From Vibrio tetraodonis (lineage in GTDB: Bacteria > Pseudomonadota > Gammaproteobacteria > Enterobacterales > Vibrionaceae): a DNA stretch of 64,000 nt. The position numbers were made by a program, and so were the translations under genes. The DNA lies in assembly GCF_003350295.1 (NCBI RefSeq), contig NZ_QLYY01000005.1:310001-374000 (forward strand), given 5' to 3'. The notes below the pieces were generated by a model, which made no database searches, was not told the DNA's origin, and saw only the letters and a list, made by a program, of their open reading frames with translations. Below are positions 26,347-39,519 of this stretch, one piece after another; position 1 is the stretch's first letter, and every line of letters begins with the position of its first letter.

Positions 26347-27897
26347 TTAGTCTTGAGAGCTTTCAGGGCTGTAACTTGCGACAATATCGACATCTTCAAA
26401 GTTTCTATACCCACGAACCATGATGTTGAATTCGCCTGCTGGCTTGTTGAACACACACTGCTCGTTGCTACCATTTTGGAATGGACGACAATCAAATTCA
26501 GTCTTCGATACTGAGCCTTCGTAGGTCACATATAGGTCCGCATCACCACCTTGTGGGCCAGAAATCGAAATGGTTACTTCTCCAGCTTCAGTCGTATTGA
26601 AGGTAAAGAATTGCTCATCGAAATACCCTGAAGAGAGGCCTTCAACAGGCACGCCATCTTCTAGTTCTTTTACCGGAGATTCAACATCATCAAGGCTCGT
26701 TTCAACCAAATAAGCAATGGCTAATTTGGCAAACTTCATTGCATGGCTGCCGGTAGGGTCAGAATTTTCTAACGTATCTTCCGCAGTATGAATATTGGAA
26801 TTATATTCATGGAACATGGTTTCAAAAGGCATAGCTGCTGGATATCCAGCATTGTGCCAAGAAGCATGGTCAGAACAAGCGTAACCACAACGATCAAACC
26901 CGTAAGTGATTTCGCTAGTGTAAGTATCGATGAGCTCTTTCAGAAATGCGGTTAGATTTGAATCTGTGTAATCAGTGATAAAGGTAATATCATGCGCAGA
27001 TCCGTTATAGTTGGTCATATCAAGTTGCAGCGCTGATACCACATTAGCGCCATCCGCCTTCATGGTTTCAGCAATATCTTGTGACCCACGCAGACCCACC
27101 TCTTCAGCAGCGTAGCCATAAAACTTGATCGTACGATCAGGCTGAATACCACTCGCTATCATAAGGCGAAGCGCTTCAGTGACCGTGGCAATTCCCGAAG
27201 CATCATCATCGGCTCCCGGAGAAATTGTACCTTCTGTTGTCCATGAACCAACAGTCGAATCTAAGTGACCACCAACTACTACGATTTCCTCAGGATGTTT
27301 AGCCCCCAATAATGTCACCTCAACTGATTTTTGAGGGTAGTCGCTGTGAGCTATTTGACGTGCCGATGCAAAAGGAACATCCTTAATTTCCTCACTCCAT
27401 CGTTCAAGCAACCAATCTGACGCCGCGATACCCGTAGAGGTAGTATAAAAACGGTTGGTAAAGCTCGTCAGATTTTCAATCGTTTCAACCAGATTATTCG
27501 GTTCGACCTGAGCAATCAGAGACTCCACAGTATCATTATGGCTAATGACTGGTTTTTCGAAATCGCTCATAGAAAGAGGCATAGATGCCGCTTTTATCGC
27601 ACTTTCTTTATCAGCGTGCACCATGTAACCACCACATCTATGTTTATCCTTGTGCATGTGGCTTGATACCGCAGCAAGCTGACTCTCTTTAACTTTCGCG
27701 ATAACCGCATTTGGATACGCTGCAAAGCCTTTATGGGCAAAACTTTTCAATACAGTAGCCCCATGCTGAGTGATCAGCTCCTTCGCATCTGCATCTGTAG
27801 TAATCCAAACTTCACCCTCTTTTAATATGCTGTTATCCATTGAGGCAAAAGCAGATGTGCTGCTTATTAAAGCAATAGCTAATAGTGTTTTTTTCAT
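26347..27897 (-). CDS. Secreted M28 zinc aminopeptidase with PPC domain, paralogue 2
   Basis: 516 residues from ATG 27897 (MKKTLLAIALISSTSAFA signal peptide). Same layout as the gene at 24698-26245: pro-domain, M28 domain with GGHLDST, PGADDDASG, YAAEEVGL, QLDMTN and NIHTAED, and a C-terminal PPC domain. Most aligned residues are identical, so the two arose by tandem duplication; differences concentrate in the signal peptide, around the metal-site loops (NLHTPND versus NIHTAED) and near the C-terminus. That pattern may mean altered substrate preference, but this is inference. Each gene has its own terminator and the 100-bp spacer could hold a promoter. Confidence 0.92.
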   Translation of the reverse strand: MKKTLLAIALISSTSAFASMDNSILKEGEVWITTDADAKELITQHGATVLKSFAHKGFAAYPNAVIAKVKESQLAAVSSHMHKDKHRCGGYMVHADKESAIKAASMPLSMSDFEKPVISHNDTVESLIAQVEPNNLVETIENLTSFTNRFYTTSTGIAASDWLLERWSEEIKDVPFASARQIAHSDYPQKSVEVTLLGAKHPEEIVVVGGHLDSTVGSWTTEGTISPGADDDASGIATVTEALRLMIASGIQPDRTIKFYGYAAEEVGLRGSQDIAETMKADGANVVSALQLDMTNYNGSAHDITFITDYTDSNLTAFLKELIDTYTSEITYGFDRCGYACSDHASWHNAGYPAAMPFETMFHEYNSNIHTAEDTLENSDPTGSHAMKFAKLAIAYLVETSLDDVESPVKELEDGVPVEGLSSGYFDEQFFTFNTTEAGEVTISISGPQGGDADLYVTYEGSVSKTEFDCRPFQNGSNEQCVFNKPAGEFNIMVRGYRNFEDVDIVASYSPESSQD

Positions 27898-27942
27898 AAT
27901 GAGACTCAATTCCTTGTGACTTCTTTAGACGAATTGCAAATT

Positions 27943-27962
27943 AGGGCTCCAAATGGAGCCCT
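27943..27962 (-). terminator. Hairpin terminator after vibriolysin gene
   Basis: Stem AGGGCTCC/GGAGCCCT with an AAAT loop, 16 bp past the protease stop on the minus strand. Same stem sequence as the hairpin at 26288-26307. Confidence 0.7.
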
Positions 27963-27978
27963 GAAGGTTTAGGGTTGG

Positions 27979-30921
<2,943 letters not shown>

Positions 30922-30949
30922 CCTCAGCAGAGTTTAAATGCTGCTGAGG
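30922..30949 (-). terminator. Stem-loop downstream of YccF gene
   Basis: Perfect 9-bp stem (CCTCAGCAG/CTGCTGAGG) with a 10-nt loop, about 30 bp past the YccF stop. The T tract after it on the minus strand is poor (TTACCTCTTG), so efficiency is uncertain. Confidence 0.5.
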
Positions 30950-30981
30950 TAGGGTATAAATTTGTTGAGAGTAATGACTAA

Positions 30982-31410
30982 TTAGCGTCCATATTTTGCC
31001 ATTGCCGCTTGTTCTTTGGGTACAATGGTTTTTCCGATCGGGGCTAAAGAGATATAGGCCAATTTCAAGTGTTGGAGAGCAAATGGAATCCCTATTATGG
31101 TTATAAAACAAGCGACCGCAGACATGATATGCCCGATGGCTAGCCATACTCCTGCAAATATAAACCAAATAACATTACCAATGAGCCCCAAAGTTCCAGT
31201 ACCTATATCTTTTTGCTTGGTCAGTTCATCACGAGCAACAGCCTCGTGACCAAAAGGAAAAAAGGAAAATTTTCCTATAACAAAGCAGGCTCGCCCCCAA
31301 GGTATTCCCACTATACTGATAAACGCAAGTAGACCAAAGAACCACCACATTAGTCCCATCATGACTCCGCCCAGTACAAACCACAGAATATTACCTATCG
31401 TTCTTAACAC
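30982..31410 (-). CDS. YccF family inner-membrane protein
   Basis: 142 residues with two copies of the YccF-type repeat: GNILWFVLGGVMMGLMWWFF ... GIPWGRACF and GNVIWFIFAGVWLAIGH ... GIPFALQHL. Small inner-membrane protein of unknown function. Start is GTG 31410, with AAGGA 5 bp before it. Confidence 0.88.
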   Translation of the reverse strand: MLRTIGNILWFVLGGVMMGLMWWFFGLLAFISIVGIPWGRACFVIGKFSFFPFGHEAVARDELTKQKDIGTGTLGLIGNVIWFIFAGVWLAIGHIMSAVACFITIIGIPFALQHLKLAYISLAPIGKTIVPKEQAAMAKYGR

Positions 31411-31495
31411 CTGATCCTTCTCCTCATCAAAAACCCTAGTATCGATTCTATTATCATTATTTTTTCTGAATACAGAATGAACATCAGCACAAAAA

Positions 31496-32224
31496 TTATG
31501 ATACCCCCTGCCATACCGCTGTCACACCACTAATAGTGCAAAGCAGCAGGGCTGCGAGACGAATTTTTTCTTTGGGTAAACTCTGAGTGGTTGCCAGTGC
31601 TAACTTGTAACCAAACCAGCTTGCAGGAAGTAAAGGCACGGTTATCCATAAATGGTGGAATGTCAAAAAGCCAACCGGAACCTGAACAATTAAAGACATA
31701 ATTGAGCTAAAGACAAAAAACGCCGAGAGGTTTCCTCTCAGTTGATTCGCTTCTTGGTGTTGTAGCAATAATGCCATTGGGGGGCCACCAATCCCTGAAC
31801 TGGTGCCAAAAAAACCAGAGAAAAAGCCCGCGATGCCCATCCTCGATGAAGTAGGCTCGATACGAAATGGCAGTAGACTCACTCCGACAGCTAACAATAC
31901 CAGTAAACCCAACCATAAAGCTAAGATGTCAGTCGATACCATCACAAGTAGTAAACCACCAGCAACCGACCCCGGGACACGGCCGATTAACGCCATTTTA
32001 AGCCCTCCAATTTCGACACTCTCTCTATGTTTGAGGGCATTGAGAATGGAAATGTATAGAGCAACTAAACATATAGGTGCTGGCACGTAATCTGGTGATA
32101 TCAAAAAAAGCAAAGGCGCAGCAACGATAGCCAAACCAAAGCCTATTGCTGTTTGAACGAATGAGCCTAAAAAAATCAAAAACGCCGCAATTAATGCTTC
32201 GCTGGTTATCCATTCACTGTACAT
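31496..32224 (-). CDS. TauE/SafE family sulfite/organosulfur exporter-like membrane protein
   Basis: 242 residues, about seven to eight hydrophobic segments. Two inverted homologous halves are marked by GSFVQTAIGFGLAIVAAPLL and SGFFGTSSGIGGPPMALLL, typical for TauE/SafE (DUF81). These proteins transport sulfoacetate, sulfite or other anions; the substrate here is not indicated by neighbours. Confidence 0.88.
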   Translation of the reverse strand: MYSEWITSEALIAAFLIFLGSFVQTAIGFGLAIVAAPLLFLISPDYVPAPICLVALYISILNALKHRESVEIGGLKMALIGRVPGSVAGGLLLVMVSTDILALWLGLLVLLAVGVSLLPFRIEPTSSRMGIAGFFSGFFGTSSGIGGPPMALLLQHQEANQLRGNLSAFFVFSSIMSLIVQVPVGFLTFHHLWITVPLLPASWFGYKLALATTQSLPKEKIRLAALLLCTISGVTAVWQGVS

Positions 32225-32328
32225 ATCTGTTAAGACTTTGTTAAATTGGAGTCTTTATCATACTCTAATTTTGCCGTTTAGCTCCCTCTCAAAAGTGAGT
32301 TTCTGACATTTATTTAACTTAATCATAA

Positions 32329-33873
32329 TTAGAGTTCATCCAAGTGTTGCAGATAGTATTCCGCTTTTTGCAAAATTTTTCCTTGAGCATCATCGTCACG
32401 ATTGTCCCACGAACGATAAATCATGCCCACGCGAGGGTTTTGGGTGAGAAGCTCCCTGTGTTTATGCATAAAACGCCAGTACAAACTATTCAGTGGACAA
32501 GCATTAGGCTCTGACTTGCCTTTCACATCGTAGTGACAGCTTTTACAGTAGTCACTCATTCTATTGATGTAAGATCCACTCGCTGCGTAAGGTTTTGTTC
32601 CAACGATTCCACCATCGGCAAATAAAGCCATACCGCGTGTATTCGGCATTTCAACCCACTCGATTGCATCGACATATATCCCTAAATACCAGTCATCGAC
32701 TTGGTCTGGTTCTATCTCAGTGAGAAGGCAGAAGTTTCCAGTTACCATTAAACGTTGGATGTGATGGGCATAAGCAAACTCTAGAGACTGACCAATCGCC
32801 TCTTTTACACATGACATTTTGGTATCACCTGACCAAAAATAGCCTGGTAGATCGCGACGAAACTGAAAGTGATTACGCTCAGCATAATCGGGCATATTGG
32901 CCCAATACACACCTCGAATGTACTCTCTCCAACCCAAAATTTGGCGAATAAACCCCTCTACCTGAGCAATATCAACCTCAGAGTTCGCTTCATAGGCTGA
33001 TAGTGCACTATCTATCACCTCTAATGGGTCTAACATCTTAGTATTCAGCGCAAAAGAAAGTCGGCTATGATACAGCGACCATTTAGCTTTGTGTTCTTTG
33101 GTCATTGCATCTTGAAAGCGGCCGAAGTTTGGTAGGCATATTGAGCAGAAGTGAGCTAAAAGCGTCAGGCTTTGATTGCGATTTATCGGCCATAAAAGCG
33201 GTCCAGACATGTGCCCTATGGTTTTAATTTTGTGTTCATCTATAGATTTCAATACCTCAGAAACATCGGTGCTAAAAAGTAAAGGCGAAGGTAGGGTCGC
33301 TATATCTGACGTTTTGAGCTTACTTCTGTTGCTGGCGTCGTAATTCCATTTCCCACCAACAGGTTTGTTCCCATCCATCAAAATGCCAAATTTCTTGCGC
33401 ATCTTACGATAGAAATGTTCCATCATGATGTGTTTCCCTGTCGGAAAAAACTCTTCAATCTCATCATATGGCAACAGAAAGTGCTCAGTCTCGACACATT
33501 CAATATGACATTCCAAGAGAGTAAATCCCTTCAAAGCACTCAATAGACGATACTCATCAGGCCTTTGATACTCAAATCTTGTCGCATCGGCTTTTTGCAC
33601 GACAAATTGTATAAGATCAGTGATAGCCTCAAAGTCTTTGGTTTGATCAAGCCTTAAGTGCTCGACTTGATGCCCCATCTCTCGTAGTTCATTGGCAAAG
33701 GCCTCCATAGCGCAAAAAAATGCACAAACTTTTTGGACATGATGCTTAACATAGGTTGCTTCTGTATGAAGCTCAGCAATCACATATAAGACAGAGCTAT
33801 CTGCTTTTTTAAACCATGAATGACGAGCGTTGAGTTGATCTCCCAGAATGAGACGAACGGTACGATACCCCAT
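32329..33873 (-). CDS. FeS-containing bacterial (6-4) photolyase/cryptochrome, PhrB-like
   Basis: 514 residues. The opening YRTVRLILGDQLNARHSWF is typical of the deoxyribodipyrimidine-photolyase-related (FeS-BCP) family. Four cysteines, in KMSCVKE, DYCKSCHYD and NACPLNS, are spaced 88, 3 and 13 residues apart, exactly the spacing of the [4Fe-4S] ligands in Agrobacterium PhrB. Repairs (6-4) photoproducts with FAD and a lumazine-type antenna in the known member. It starts 1 bp after the cryptochrome DASH stop, with AAGGAG upstream, so the two form one operon. Cytoplasmic. Confidence 0.93.
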   Translation of the reverse strand: MGYRTVRLILGDQLNARHSWFKKADSSVLYVIAELHTEATYVKHHVQKVCAFFCAMEAFANELREMGHQVEHLRLDQTKDFEAITDLIQFVVQKADATRFEYQRPDEYRLLSALKGFTLLECHIECVETEHFLLPYDEIEEFFPTGKHIMMEHFYRKMRKKFGILMDGNKPVGGKWNYDASNRSKLKTSDIATLPSPLLFSTDVSEVLKSIDEHKIKTIGHMSGPLLWPINRNQSLTLLAHFCSICLPNFGRFQDAMTKEHKAKWSLYHSRLSFALNTKMLDPLEVIDSALSAYEANSEVDIAQVEGFIRQILGWREYIRGVYWANMPDYAERNHFQFRRDLPGYFWSGDTKMSCVKEAIGQSLEFAYAHHIQRLMVTGNFCLLTEIEPDQVDDWYLGIYVDAIEWVEMPNTRGMALFADGGIVGTKPYAASGSYINRMSDYCKSCHYDVKGKSEPNACPLNSLYWRFMHKHRELLTQNPRVGMIYRSWDNRDDDAQGKILQKAEYYLQHLDEL

Positions 33874-33874
33874 A

Positions 33875-35212
33875 TTAGTTGTCTCCTTTAGCGGGTTCTA
33901 TCGGCCAGTCCACCATATCTACTTGATCTAATTGTCTCATCACCGCTTTACCTCGCCATTTTTTGATAAAGGTTTCATCTGGGTCGTACATCTGAGTTTG
34001 CTTATCTAAATTGAACTGGCGAGATCCCCTCGGATCAGCTCCGACACCTGCCAGATATTGCCAGTTTCCCCAATTTGAAGCGACATCATAATCAATGAGC
34101 TGAGTTTCAAAATACGCCGCGCCATAACGCCAGTCGAGCTCAAGTTCGTGAATCAAACAACTTGCTGCCAACTGCCTACCGCGATTGGACATATATCCGG
34201 TCGCTTTCATCTGCTTCATACAGGCGTTAACAATAGGAAATTGTGTTTCGCCTTGTTTCCATTGCTGAAACCGATAACTATAAAAGCTCGTTAACGGCGT
34301 CTGTCGGTTTATGCCGGAGAAATGAAACAAGCGCGCTCGCCACTTTCTCGCGTACCATCGAAAGTACTCTCTCCAGAGTAGTTCAAAAAAAATCCAATAG
34401 GTTGAATCATTGGCACCCTGCTTACTCTCAAATTCTTTGAGTAAAATAAAAATTCTCTTTGGGCTCACACATCCCAAAGCCAACCATGGTGAAAACTTTG
34501 TCGAAAATTCAATACCATCTAGCCCGTTACGAGTCTGCTTATACTGCTTAGCCAAGTGACCTGAAAAATAGTGTTCACAATGAGCCATTCCTTCGTGCTC
34601 ACCACCTAAAAACTGCTTGCAAGGTATGGATTCAAATGCGTTTGAATCCATGTAGCCTGACACAATTGGTGGTAATTCCAAAATCTTCGGCGTCAAGCCT
34701 ATGGGAAGATGCTCAACTTTCTTTCTGAATTGAGTGAAAGTATTGGGCAGATCTTCCAATGAAAAAGGTAATAATGCTTCACTAAATAGGTTATTTACCG
34801 GTAGCTGAGTGCATATGAGTTGAGGGTATAGGCGGGATAATAATTCAACCGTACTCTGTTCATTAGACCCAGAGAACAAATCACTGTAGAAGTGGGTAAC
34901 TCTATATTGTTTGATAAAATCTGAGAGTATATCGAAAGGTTCACCATGTTGAACGATAAGCTTCTGACCCAAACTGCCAAGTGTTTGGGATAAGGATACG
35001 ACACTATGAGACAAGAACGCTTGCCTCTGTTCACCCAATTCTCGCTCTTGTGAATATTGGCAAAGGTACTGGTCCACACTGGGAAAACAATAAAAACAAA
35101 TCAACCGATCCACTTCCCGAGAAGCTTTGAAAAGCAGATCATTGTCCTGAACTCTTAAATCACAATGAAACCAATATAGTCCAATCTTTTCACTCACTCT
35201 TGACTCTCCCAT
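33875..35212 (-). CDS. Cryptochrome DASH
   Basis: 445 residues. An N-terminal photolyase alpha/beta domain (GLYWFHCDLRVQDNDLLF) precedes the FAD-binding helical domain. DASH markers are LPNTFTQFRKKVE, WGNWQYLAGVGADPRGSRQF and NLDKQTQMYDPDETFIKKW. Family knowledge: blue-light photoreceptor/photolyase that repairs single-stranded or looped cyclobutane dimers. First gene of the two-gene light-repair operon. Confidence 0.94.
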   Translation of the reverse strand: MGESRVSEKIGLYWFHCDLRVQDNDLLFKASREVDRLICFYCFPSVDQYLCQYSQERELGEQRQAFLSHSVVSLSQTLGSLGQKLIVQHGEPFDILSDFIKQYRVTHFYSDLFSGSNEQSTVELLSRLYPQLICTQLPVNNLFSEALLPFSLEDLPNTFTQFRKKVEHLPIGLTPKILELPPIVSGYMDSNAFESIPCKQFLGGEHEGMAHCEHYFSGHLAKQYKQTRNGLDGIEFSTKFSPWLALGCVSPKRIFILLKEFESKQGANDSTYWIFFELLWREYFRWYARKWRARLFHFSGINRQTPLTSFYSYRFQQWKQGETQFPIVNACMKQMKATGYMSNRGRQLAASCLIHELELDWRYGAAYFETQLIDYDVASNWGNWQYLAGVGADPRGSRQFNLDKQTQMYDPDETFIKKWRGKAVMRQLDQVDMVDWPIEPAKGDN

Positions 35213-35521
35213 TTTGTCTTTAATGAGTGTTACGAAAAAATTCGTATTCTGGACTTATCGGAGTTGAAATAACTAATAATGCTAATTGTTATCTCACCAA
35301 TTGATAATGGCGTAAGATTAGCTGAAAACGGCAAATGCTTTACGTGTTGCTAAACATTGGCTCAAGGACTAAAGCGAGCGTAAGCTCATTACATAAAATC
35401 CCTCTACATTATTTAAATACCATCGGACAGTAACAGGAAAGCGCCCTTCCCGGACCATGCATGAACAGATTAGGCGGCCCAGAATGAGGAGTTGTCTTTC
35501 CGCAAACGAATTTTGTTACCA
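35213..35521. other. Intergenic region, no gene seen
   Basis: About 310 bp between the DASH start and the chemoreceptor stop. It must carry the DASH promoter near its left end. I find no RNA gene, repeat or convincing hairpin here. Confidence 0.5.
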
Positions 35522-37462
35522 CTACAATTTAAAGAAGGTCAGCAAGTCTTTTTGTTTCGCGACCAACTCGGAAAGCTCTTCACTTGCTCTTTTACTCTCT
35601 TGGACACCTGCTACGTTTTGATTAACGATGTCAAAGGTTTGAGAAACATTACGAGATATATCTTGCGTGACACCTGATTGTTCTTCGGAAGCCGTAGCAA
35701 CCTGTGTATTCATATCTGAAATCAGATTCACCGACTCTGTTATCGATGAAAAGGCTGACCTTAGCTGCTCTGAATAATCTCTGGATTGATGCGATAGAGA
35801 AAGATTAGCTTCCATAAACTGATTTGCTTCCTTTGCTTGTGCTTGCAGTCTTGAGATTATATCTTGGATATCGACTGTAGACTTTTGTGTTTTGGCAGCT
35901 AATGCACGAACTTCATCTGCCACCACAGCAAAGCCTCGTCCTTGTTCTCCAGCTCTCGCTGCCTCAATAGCTGCATTGAGAGCTAGTAAGTTAGTTTGTT
36001 CTGAAATTGAGTTTATAACCTCTACCACAGTACCAATTTCGATAGAGTACTCCTGTAGCTGATTGACAATTTTAGATGTTTCGTCGATGGAATCGCCCAC
36101 TTTTTTGGATATATCATCTGACGCATTAAGAGAGTTGCTCCCGACGTTAACGCTATCAGTCGCTTTCTTCGCAGAACTCTCTGCGTGTGTTGCGTTTTGA
36201 CTAACTTCACTAGCTGTGCTTGATAACTCATTAATCGCCGTGGCTATTTGTTCCATTTGGCTAAGTTCTTGCTGAGCATTATTTTCCGTAATCGTCATAA
36301 CCTCATTAAGCTTGCCTGATGAGGAAGATACGCTGTCAGAGATTTGATGGATCCCTTCAATTATTCTCCTCAGCTCAACTCGCATTTTTATAATGTTTGC
36401 GTATATGCCAGTTTCTTGACCCGAAACTTTTACCTGAGAAGATAGATCGCCAGATGCAGCTTCTGCGACTATTGATTGGATTTCGCTTGGCTCCCCTCCT
36501 ACTACAGTGAAAACGCTGCGATAAATCTTAAACGCAATCACTAATGCAGACACCACTATAAAGACTGAAAGTGATACAATCAGAATTTGTGTACTCGCAA
36601 AGCGTTCAACCATCGCGGGACCGACTGTATCTTGTTCGTTTTTGGTCGTAAGCTTAACATTTTCAATCGATGTAGCGGCAGCCACACCGGCAACGTCTAA
36701 GGTTCCAGTGATGACACGGTTTTTGCTGTTCACGGCTTCAATAACTTGCTTGAAACTTGAGTTGTACTGCTGAAGGGAAGATTCAAATTGGTTGAACTGA
36801 GATATTTGTTCACTGGAAATTAGCGAAGACTCTAGTTTTTCAGACCACTTTGCAACTTTTGTGAACTCGGAGATAGCACGCTCAGCGTAGCTTTGTTGAT
36901 TGCTTGATAAAAATTGTGAAGCATATAAACGTGCTAAAAGGACGTACTGCTGTAGACTGCCAGCATTAATCGAAACCTCTATGTCCTCGTCGGTGTATGC
37001 TCGGCTCATAATGTCGGTAATTGATTGTCTCATCTGTTGACCAGAGGGTTTGAGTTGTTGGTCGACGAGCTGGTTGATATCCTGGGTATATTCGACCACT
37101 TGTTGAAAGCCATTTAGATATTGTTCAAGTTGGCTTCGGATTGAACGGAACTCATTTTCCAAGTCTTTACTAAGTTCTGTTTTTAGTTGTTCATCTATTA
37201 GTTCGAGAGCGATATTTAGTCTTTGTGCTAGGCTATCAATATGTACGGTATCATTGGTCTGAATATATTTTAAAGCAGATAACCGACCTTCAAGGATGTT
37301 CGCCTGTATTCGGCCTGTCGCAACACTTGTCAATGCCAATCCTCTATAGGTACCAAATGAATCACTTGATTGGTTGAACCTAATAGATGAGACTATTGCG
37401 AGCACAAAAATCAAACCTAACATCAACCCAAACCCAGTTGCTAACAGCTTCTTTAAACTCAT
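35522..37462 (-). CDS. Methyl-accepting chemotaxis protein with long helical (HBM-like) sensor
   Basis: 646 residues: TM1 at about 7-28, a periplasmic all-helical domain of about 250 residues (HBM-like by size), TM2 near 290-310, a HAMP region ([21 protein letters not shown]) and a cytoplasmic signalling domain whose hairpin tip is [35 protein letters not shown]. No C-terminal CheR/CheB pentapeptide. HBM receptors often sense organic acids; the ligand here is unknown. Monocistronic, ATG 37462. Confidence 0.93.
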   Translation of the reverse strand: MSLKKLLATGFGLMLGLIFVLAIVSSIRFNQSSDSFGTYRGLALTSVATGRIQANILEGRLSALKYIQTNDTVHIDSLAQRLNIALELIDEQLKTELSKDLENEFRSIRSQLEQYLNGFQQVVEYTQDINQLVDQQLKPSGQQMRQSITDIMSRAYTDEDIEVSINAGSLQQYVLLARLYASQFLSSNQQSYAERAISEFTKVAKWSEKLESSLISSEQISQFNQFESSLQQYNSSFKQVIEAVNSKNRVITGTLDVAGVAAATSIENVKLTTKNEQDTVGPAMVERFASTQILIVSLSVFIVVSALVIAFKIYRSVFTVVGGEPSEIQSIVAEAASGDLSSQVKVSGQETGIYANIIKMRVELRRIIEGIHQISDSVSSSSGKLNEVMTITENNAQQELSQMEQIATAINELSSTASEVSQNATHAESSAKKATDSVNVGSNSLNASDDISKKVGDSIDETSKIVNQLQEYSIEIGTVVEVINSISEQTNLLALNAAIEAARAGEQGRGFAVVADEVRALAAKTQKSTVDIQDIISRLQAQAKEANQFMEANLSLSHQSRDYSEQLRSAFSSITESVNLISDMNTQVATASEEQSGVTQDISRNVSQTFDIVNQNVAGVQESKRASEELSELVAKQKDLLTFFKL

Positions 37463-37646
37463 TTTCTACACCTTACACGATTATCGCTTTATATAATGAC
37501 AGTAATATTAATAATGTTAGTAGGGTTTACTGTTTTTTAAAGAGTGTGGATTTGTGGTGAGTAGTCAGCAAATTCAACAAAAGTCATAACGCATGGTATG
37601 CAGAATCTCGGTCGAGAATAGATAAGGCAATAATCTAAATGTGGTA

Positions 37647-38645
37647 CTAATCAATTAAGCGTACCACAAGCGAGCCTGGCGCACGCACAGATTCAACATT
37701 ATGGCTAATAACAGTGCCTTTAATAGGTGAGCGATAGGTATGAATTTCGTCACCAAAGCTATTGTATTGTGTTGCTAACACCTGCCCTGTTTCGACAACT
37801 TCAAGCAAAGAAACATGGCAAATAACAAAGCCTCCTTGCTCTGCTCTTATACTTGTTATGCGACTCCCTTCAACACATGGTGTTTTCTGTGTATCAACTT
37901 GACCATCAATAATTTTATAGTGCTTACAAATGTTTAAGATGCCATGAGCAGCACGCTCTATCATGTTAATATCCGTATATCGACCAATGCCCACTTCAAT
38001 CGTAATCGAGGGGATGCCCGCTTGGTTATACACGGTTTCCAAAATGCCAGGATCCCCGGGATCATTTAAGATAACATCTGGGCAAACTAGCCTTGCCATC
38101 TTAATCGCATCATCCAGTCTGTAGTCCGCAAAGGTATACAAAGGATACGCTGAACCACTGGTTTGCGAGTGAAGATCGATAGCCAGATCCGCATTGGGCT
38201 GAAGCAGGTTTTGCCAAAGGCTGTTGGCGTAACGATTAGCATCATCTCCGTTAGGACTGCCAGGGAAGATACGATTGAGGTTTGCCGATGAACTATCAGG
38301 AGCCGCAGAATGAAAGTCTCGGCTGTGGCGAACTATACCTGATAGGTTCACGGTCGGCACTATGGTAATACAACCTTTGATCGTTTGGTTTTCCAACACT
38401 CTTGCCAATTTCTGAGCAGTCAAAATCCCGTTTTGTTCATCACCATGAATACCTGCGGTAATGACGATACGTTTACCAGGTTTACTACCTTTAAAAACTC
38501 TCACGGGCAAAGTTTGAGGGTGACCAATTGCATCAGTTGCAACAGCGAACCAAAACTTGTGTTCTCCTGGCTCTAAAGTATCAACATCTAATGCCTGTAA
38601 AGTGGGATACATAGGCACTATGCATTCATTCAATGTTTTACTCAT
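37647..38645 (-). CDS. Succinylglutamate desuccinylase/aspartoacylase-family zinc hydrolase
   Basis: 332 residues, the usual AstE/AspA-like M14 fold: zinc ligands in ITAGIHGDEQNG (His and Glu) and AIDLHSQ (His), a structural LNRIFPG segment, and the catalytic Glu in SITIEVGIG. The C-terminal about 80 residues form a lipoyl/barrel-like domain (PIKGTVISHNV) as in the predicted deacylases. No other arginine-succinyltransferase-pathway genes are nearby, so it is probably an amide hydrolase of unknown substrate rather than true AstE. Confidence 0.88.
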   Translation of the reverse strand: MSKTLNECIVPMYPTLQALDVDTLEPGEHKFWFAVATDAIGHPQTLPVRVFKGSKPGKRIVITAGIHGDEQNGILTAQKLARVLENQTIKGCITIVPTVNLSGIVRHSRDFHSAAPDSSSANLNRIFPGSPNGDDANRYANSLWQNLLQPNADLAIDLHSQTSGSAYPLYTFADYRLDDAIKMARLVCPDVILNDPGDPGILETVYNQAGIPSITIEVGIGRYTDINMIERAAHGILNICKHYKIIDGQVDTQKTPCVEGSRITSIRAEQGGFVICHVSLLEVVETGQVLATQYNSFGDEIHTYRSPIKGTVISHNVESVRAPGSLVVRLID

Positions 38646-38674
38646 TCGATCACTACCTCATACATCCTGAGTAC

Positions 38675-39421
38675 TCAAGCTTCATTATATGCTTGCTGGC
38701 GACGCATATTATCCAAAATAATCCCTGTAGCCATAGCCACATTAAGTGATTCAGCCCCACCAAATAAGGGAATAGTAATTTTGTCAGTCACAAACTTGGC
38801 TGCGGCTTCACGAATACCGTGAGATTCACTCCCCATCAGTAAAATACCCTGGCCTGAAAAGCTTGTTTTGTGGACGCTAGCACCTTGCAGAAATGCTCCA
38901 TAAATAGGAACCTCAGACTGCTCAAGATATTCAGGCAAGTCAAGCTGCGTCACTGTCACTCGGCCAAAACTGCCCATAGTAGCGCTAATGGTTTTCGGGT
39001 TGTACGGATCCGCGCAATCTCTACTAGCAACGATGTGCTTTATACCATACCAATCGGCAACACGGATTATGGTTCCCAAATTTCCTGGATCAGAAACACC
39101 ATCTAATCCAATAATAACTCCCTCAGCTTTAGGTACCTTGGTATCCGGTATCTCAACAACTGCAATCGCAGCATTATTGCTCACTAGAGTACTGACTTTG
39201 GTAAGTTCATCTTCCGTTGCTTGCACACACTCAAAACGATTAAGCTCATCTTGATAAGAGGCCAGAAAATCTGCCGTTGCAAAAATATGCTTGGTTTTTA
39301 AGTTACTGTTTGCTAACTCAAGTACGTTTTTTTCTCCTTGGACTAAAAACAGTCCCTGAGCTTTACGCTGTTTTTTCTGGCCTAAAGCACGCAAAAGTTT
39401 GAGCTGATTTTTCGAAATCAT
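38675..39421 (-). CDS. TrmH/SpoU-family RNA methyltransferase
   Basis: 248 residues from ATG 39421 (MISKNQLKLL). An N-terminal substrate-binding domain (KAQGLFLVQGEKNVLEL) precedes the knotted SPOUT domain: motif 1 DPGNLGTIIRVADW, motif 2 ILLMGSESHGI and motif 3 IPLFGGAESLNVAMATGI. 2'-O-ribose methyltransferase acting on rRNA or tRNA; the exact target is not readable. It lies about 30 bp upstream of the deacylase gene on the same strand. Confidence 0.92.
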   Translation of the reverse strand: MISKNQLKLLRALGQKKQRKAQGLFLVQGEKNVLELANSNLKTKHIFATADFLASYQDELNRFECVQATEDELTKVSTLVSNNAAIAVVEIPDTKVPKAEGVIIGLDGVSDPGNLGTIIRVADWYGIKHIVASRDCADPYNPKTISATMGSFGRVTVTQLDLPEYLEQSEVPIYGAFLQGASVHKTSFSGQGILLMGSESHGIREAAAKFVTDKITIPLFGGAESLNVAMATGIILDNMRRQQAYNEA

Positions 39422-39519
39422 AATAAATCCAAGGTAAAAGGGTACAAACACCCTTATTAAAAACGTGCGAGATTATAGAGTAAAGCTCTAGTTAGCTAAA
39501 GTGCTTAGCAAATATTCGC

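Noticed and set aside
37647..38645. True AstE of the arginine succinyltransferase pathway
   Set aside because: No astCADB neighbours, and the C-terminal domain fits broader predicted deacylases better.
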